DNA from: Sipunculus nudus
Lineage: Eukaryota > Annelida > Sipuncula > Golfingiida > Sipunculidae
DNA length: 64,000 bases
Reading direction: 5' to 3'
NCBI GenBank assembly: GCA_026874595.1
Contig: CM049308.1
Location: 13,531,001-13,595,000 of the forward strand
The notes under the pieces: generated by a model
Told to the model about the DNA's origin: nothing
The model's input: the letters and a program-made list of their open reading frames with translations, nothing else
Database searches by the model: none
Shown: in pieces, positions 60,929 to 64,000 of the stretch
Layout of the letters: every line of letters starts with the position of its first letter
Position numbering within the stretch: the first letter of the stretch is position 1
Position numbers and translations under genes: made by a program

Positions 60929-62205
60929 TTTGTGAACGATTGGGTGGGTAACTAAGTATTTACATTTATAAACACCAATAAGGAATATCAAGCATCACAA
61001 CACTCGTTCCTGTACGGGGACTGTGTACACGTGTACACTTGCGGGGAGGAGGTGCTGCGTCTCATGTCACCCTATTTATTCCCTAGATTGACGCGTTTGG
61101 AATTTTCAACACAATGCCAACAATCTAGTTCTAGGGAAGTTCATACATGCAGTACATCTGTCTTCCAGTAAGGCAAAGCCACTAGTTATGCCATCGGATG
61201 GAGGAATTCAGGGGTGGGGGCGCATACAGGGGGTGTTAATCGAATTTATGAACTGGATAAACCGCCAGGCGATACGTGCATTGTAATTCGTAGCCTCTGC
61301 ACTGTTATTTATTAATGACTTTTACCTGACCTCATCCTGGTGGGGACTAAAGCACCTTATTCATATAAAATGCGTTGACAGGCAGTGATCAGTTAAGTGG
61401 TGCCAGTTGCGTTATCTTTGGCAGAGAGCGCTATGTCGGGCATAAAAACATGTTTTCATGCGCGGTGATAGGGTATTTGATGAGACAAATCGGGTGCACA
61501 GTTGATGACAGTATGTCAACATGATGTTCCCTCCGTAAGTGTTTGTGTAGTTCGCCAGATCTACTTCTTTTCGTATTGATAACACCCATAATAGCCGAAA
61601 GGTCGTCCGAAGATCAGGTCGACATGTTTTATGCACTGCGTGACGAGAACGTCGCAGTTGCTATGCAGTCTTATATAGACCTATAAAAGGTAGGTCAACA
61701 TATTATTTTATACTAGAAGGACTGGTTGGAGTTAGCTTGCGTAGCAACCACACGTGCGGTTCAAAACGAGCTGCAAACTTGATACTTATACTAGCTTGCG
61801 GCGCTGAGCCACAGTATATATGTATGTATACCCCCACTGTATGAATAAAAAGTGGTTTCAATTAAGCCGTACCGACTTTTGACAGCATAATTGTCCAAGG
61901 CGGCCCCTTATTTACTATGTACATGTGTAGAGTTCTTATTACTACAATGCTCTCAGCAGCGAACAAGGGACTATATGACGCTGGCCAAACGTGTAATCTT
62001 GGTATGTATGCACCGTTATGTTACGTCATAGTGTCACTGTTGAGTATAGTATTTACATATCAACAAAGTAACCATGCCGCCAGAATTTTGGCCAGTATAC
62101 TGCACCGACTTGAGACAAATTTTACTAGTTCTTGAACGAGCCCCCTACAAAATCATTTCACTTTGTGAGACTTTGATGAACTTTGTTAATTCTGATTAAG
62201 CAATT
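60926..62205. other. Non-coding DNA
   Basis: Nothing supported. CpG is slightly raised near 61380-61640. Confidence 0.4.
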
Positions 62206-62210
62206 AAGGG

Positions 62211-62300
62211 TTTGGTGGTGTAATGGTCAGAGTAGAGGACACCAAGTTGTGGCCGCTATAGTGCACGTCCAGAGACACCGGCCGAGGTCATTATCACAAG
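62211..62300 (+). mobile_element. Possible tRNA-derived SINE fragment
   Basis: TGGTGTAATGGTCAGAGTAG resembles a tRNA D-arm/A box; the B box is not convincing. Followed by a GC-richer 60 bp. Confidence 0.35.
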
Positions 62301-62427
62301 GATAATTAAGCGTCCTCTTCAACCAAGAATAAATTGTCACGTGGCATGGGCGGTCAGTATAAATAGGATGTTGTCGGAAAACATTCTAGTTCCTTTCTAG
62401 CAGCTTTGATTGTATGTTAATACATGT

Positions 62428-62745
62428 ATTTTATAGATAACCCAGCTATTTTCATGTTATTATTTTACAGATAACCCGGCTAAATTCATGTTATTATTTA
62501 ATAGATAACCCGGCTAAATTCATGTTATTATTTTATAGCTAACCCAGCTTTATCTTCATGTGATAATTTATCTTTATGTTATTTTTTATAGATAACCCTG
62601 CTATCTTCATGTTATTTTTTATAGATAACCTAGCTATCTTCATTTTATTTTTTATAGATAACCTAGCTATCTTCATGTTTTTTTTTATAGATAACCTAGC
62701 TATCTTCATTTTATTTTTATAGATAACCTAGCTATCTTCACACTT
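62428..62745. repeat. 33-34 bp minisatellite, nine copies
   Basis: GATAACC(T/C)(A/G)GCTA(T)CTTCAT units with TTATTTTTTATA spacers; landmarks at 62436, 62470, 62504, 62537, 62591, 62624, 62657, 62690 and 62722. Confidence 0.92.
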
Positions 62746-62749
62746 AGAG

Positions 62750-63760
62750 TTTCTTATGTACTGCGGTGCTCATTGAAATTTGACAATATTTTAAAAAATA
62801 TGTAAGTATAAGCTGCATTGAGGTATTGATAAATAAGCTTAATTAACTGGAATGAAATTAAAATCATACCGTAATAAAGTTTTTGAAAAAAGTATTTTTG
62901 AAGCATTTAATGTATTTAGAAATGCAATAAAATCAATATGCACGAAATCAGTTCATTTTGCACACTCAGAGACTTCAATATCATAAACATATCAACAGTC
63001 ACATGCACAGAAAACTTGATTTCTTAGTGTCTTCAGTATTCTTTGGGAAAAAAACATAGCTTTAAAGTCTGTTCGGTACAGTGGCGTCAATTTTTCTTCC
63101 AGTGTATGTGTGTGTGTGGGGGGGTGACTTTGTATATATACACCATTTATATATAAATACCTTTTCCAGCGTCTCTTAGTGACATATTCAAATATATATA
63201 TATACTTAATCATATTTCAAATAATTGTAATGTTTTAGAAAATATGTTATTTTGTTAATTCTAAACAAGGTTGAGATATAACGTTTTTTAGTTAATAGAT
63301 CCAAAGTCTTTAATTCTATTCATTAATATATTGTATTTGCAATATTATAATATTATTCTTTATTGATTTTTATCACATACATTCCTCACGCATGGAAAGT
63401 ATAATGTCAAACAATGTGATAATATTTAACTTTGAGAGAATAATCGCCAAACATTAAAGAGACCTAATCGCTTACCAGGTATGTTTAAGGTATATAATCA
63501 TTTGCAATAATTTATGTATTAACTCAAATTCTTAGTTCTTTTGGCTGAATTCAAACGTTTTCCAGGCACACAGAATTACTATCTCAAATTCACCTGTTGT
63601 ACACGTTGTTATATTCAGTGGGTGAGTAAACATAGTCGCCATTAACTGTTTACCCCAACGACACTGCGTAACAAGAGGTGTGATCTTCAACAACTCTCAA
63701 ACAAAGAGCAAACAAGAAAGAAGAAACTATGGTTTGAAGCTCTTAAAATCTTGATTCGCC
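62750..63760. other. Non-coding DNA
   Basis: AT-rich; a short GT repeat at about 63105-63118 and a TA-rich part at 63195. No gene seen. Confidence 0.5.
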
Positions 63761-64000
63761 ACACTCAAAAAACACATTGGTTGAATCAACCAAATCCAAC
63801 CAATTTAATTGGTCAAAATATGTCCAAACAATTTATTGTTTAAAACAACCAATTTATTTTGGTTGTAATCAAACGACAGGTTTTGGTCAAATCAATCAAT
63901 ATATTGGTCAGAGCAACCAACACAGCTGATCATTTAAACCAACAAAATTGGTCAGTTTGACCAAAATTATTTGGTTATTCTCAACCAATGTACTTTGGTT
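63761..64000. mobile_element. AACCAA/TTGGTT palindrome-rich MITE-like element, cut by the window edge
   Basis: Starts ACACTCAAAAAACACATTGG and continues with dense alternating TTGGTT / AACCAA words (ggttgaatcaacc, accaatttaattggt, aacaatttattgttt). The start resembles the complement of the right end of the 33.6 kb element (ACACTCTAAGAAAA). Confidence 0.65.

Noticed and set aside
62211-62290. tRNA gene
   Set aside because: Only the D-arm/A-box part looks tRNA-like; no B box of quality, no cloverleaf.

Overview
This is AT-rich metazoan genomic DNA. It has split genes with GT-AG introns, LINE, Penelope-like and SINE remnants, many minisatellites, and long poly-C/poly-G and dinucleotide runs. 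Several repeats combine a tandem core of about 145-170 bp (one has about 690 bp), a GGAC/GTCC tetranucleotide tract and a short hairpin end. That is the plan of the 'pearl'/Helentron-type elements described in bivalves. I infer a lophotrochozoan, most likely a mollusc; no species is assigned.

Three protein genes can be supported. (1) A ZFAND3-like gene (A20-type zinc finger) lies on the minus strand. Exon 1 is 30087-30136, exon 2 is 22693-22733, exon 3 is 6466-6651, and exon 4 ends at 4816 with an ambiguous start (4945 to 5005). Phases agree across the junctions. The C-terminal AN1 finger was not found and probably lies left of the window, so roughly the left half of the window is intronic DNA of this gene. 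(2) A two-exon plus-strand gene of 170 codons (45288-45751 joined to 46212-46260) encodes a small Pro/Trp-rich soluble protein that I do not recognise. (3) A complete, intronless p24/TMED cargo receptor of the TMED3/TMED7 type lies on the minus strand (49788-50462).

Layout. 1-30 kb: ZFAND3 introns, holding a 35-37 bp minisatellite with an internal 1254 bp duplication (1.73-4.5 kb), a 90 bp array touching exon 4 (4.94-5.39 kb), a two-unit 688 bp pearl-like element (8.5-10.06 kb), two tRNA-derived SINEs (12.6 and 13.5 kb), copies of a dispersed repeat (14 and 21.6 kb), a 75 bp array (16.6-17.06 kb) and a LINE 3' end (23.2-23.5 kb). 30-45 kb: the ZFAND3 promoter region, a non-autonomous hAT element with an 8 bp target duplication (30.63-31.89 kb), a cluster of a GAACCCACATTTT motif (32.07-32.76 kb), a GGTTCC-palindrome element (33.6-33.8 kb), two more copies of the dispersed repeat (one carrying a 128 bp inverted repeat), a reverse-oriented pearl-like element (40.4-41.8 kb) and G-run/C-run hairpins. 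45-51 kb: the two compact genes. 51-64 kb: a CGCGAG-rich inverted-repeat element, a Penelope-like GIY-YIG fragment, a 1.4 kb inverted-repeat element next to another pearl-like core, a 33 bp minisatellite, and the start of an AACCAA-palindrome element running off the right edge.

The genes do not form a pathway: ZFAND3 is a zinc-finger protein of regulatory or ubiquitin-related type, TMED works in ER-Golgi transport, and the 45 kb gene is unassigned. All calls come from reading the sequence by eye; no database search was run.
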